Shown piece after piece: positions 12,405-12,833 of a DNA stretch of 12,833 bases. The translations under genes and the position numbers were made by a program. The notes under the pieces are model-generated. The model saw nothing but the letters and a program-made list of their open reading frames with translations, was not told the DNA's origin and did no database searches. Position 1 is the stretch's first letter. Each line of letters starts with the position of its first letter. The DNA is from an uncultured Rhodocyclaceae bacterium (GTDB taxonomy: Bacteria > Pseudomonadota > Gammaproteobacteria > Burkholderiales > Rhodocyclaceae): NCBI GenBank assembly GCA_900549295.1, contig URNG01000091.1:1-12833 (forward strand), in the 5' to 3' direction.

Positions 12405-12833
12405 TCAGTCCGGCACGGGCAGGGCTTCCAGCGCATCCTGCAATTCCAGCCAGCGCAATTCGGCAGCTTCGATCATTTCGCTCAACTCGGTCGCACGCCG
12501 GTGCAGGCGCTCACTTTCTTCGCGGGCCACCTGACCATAAAAATCCGGATCGGCAAATTGCGCGTCGAGCGCTGCTTTTTCTTCCTGCCAGCGGGCCAGT
12601 TCCGCTTCGATCTGCTCGATTGCCTTGCTGAATTTGCGTCGCTCGGCCAGCAGCGCCTGGCGGTTGGCTTTGGCCTCGGCGCGCTGTTGCAGGCGTTCTG
12701 TTTTGTCGTTGGTTTGTGCACTCGCCGTTTGCGACGATTCCTGCGGCGCGGCGGTGCGGCGTTCGGCCAGCCAGGCGGCGTAGTCGTCGAGGTCGCCGGT
12801 GAACAGGCTGGCGCGGCCCGCGTCCACCAGCCA
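12405..12833 (-). CDS. ABC-F ATPase, YheS-type (C-terminal part, 5' end outside window)
   Basis: The last 142 codons of an ABC-F family protein, soluble paired ATPases that act on the ribosome and lack membrane domains. The visible part begins WLVDAGRASLFTGDLDDYAAWL, the region just after the second ATPase domain, where E. coli YheS has a similar LWLV...FDGDLEDY. A Gln/Ala/Glu-rich linker follows, then a C-terminal coiled coil (two long charged helices: ERRKFSKAIEQIEAELARW and ELSEMIEAAELRWLEL). The Walker motifs lie outside the window. Resemblance is closer to YheS than to Uup as far as I can tell. GC content returns to backbone level. No clear terminator follows its stop. Confidence 0.85.
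   Translation of the reverse strand, partial: WLVDAGRASLFTGDLDDYAAWLAERRTAAPQESSQTASAQTNDKTERLQQRAEAKANRQALLAERRKFSKAIEQIEAELARWQEEKAALDAQFADPDFYGQVAREESERLHRRATELSEMIEAAELRWLELQDALEALPVPD

Noticed and set aside
12362..12407. Direct repeat ACGCTCA at 12362-12368 and 12401-12407 as a target-site duplication
   Set aside because: Only 7 bp, both copies on the same side of the coiled-coil gene, so it does not bracket an inserted unit.

Overview
The window is high-GC DNA of betaproteobacterial type. The best fit is the Rhodocyclales (Azonexus/Dechloromonas/Azospira-like), judged from QueE, PurU, ThrH and IspB sequences typical of that class and from short intergenic repeats common there. The assignment rests on recognition by eye, not on a search.

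Layout. Bases 1-464 hold the 3' part of queE (queuosine precursor synthesis), followed by a small PilZ-domain gene (484-846). A sigma70-type promoter then leads to ispB (octaprenyl diphosphate synthase, 943-1920), with tRNA-Pro(CGG) and an intrinsic terminator just behind it. A membrane-anchored spermidine-synthase-like gene (2172-3512) converges on tRNA-Lys(CTT), and one hairpin terminator serves both. On the minus strand lie purU (formyltetrahydrofolate deformylase) and thrH (HAD phosphatase), separated by a REP-like palindrome.

Divergent from thrH is a two-gene unit, 5468-9497. Its first gene is a GspE/PilB-type ATPase with an N-terminal GAF domain and a degenerate MshEN-like domain. Its second is a GAF/HD-GYP protein predicted to be a cyclic-di-GMP phosphodiesterase. 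No other secretion or pilus gene is in view. With the PilZ gene, these make three proteins whose families are tied to c-di-GMP. This pair is the most interesting functional unit here, although each family is already known.

A LysE/RhtB-type exporter and an XRE regulator follow on the minus strand and probably form an operon. From about 10.53 to 12.40 kb composition becomes more AT-rich and the genes are unfamiliar: an 83-residue protein, an overlapping gene for an exported protein with a clear signal peptide, and a membrane-anchored coiled-coil protein bracketed by inverted GGGGGCAG-type repeats. This looks like an accessory insertion between backbone genes. The xre upstream region carries several dyads, one of which covers the xre start codon. 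The window ends in the C-terminal part of an ABC-F ATPase of YheS type (minus strand).

I found no CRISPR array, rRNA, transposase or integrase.
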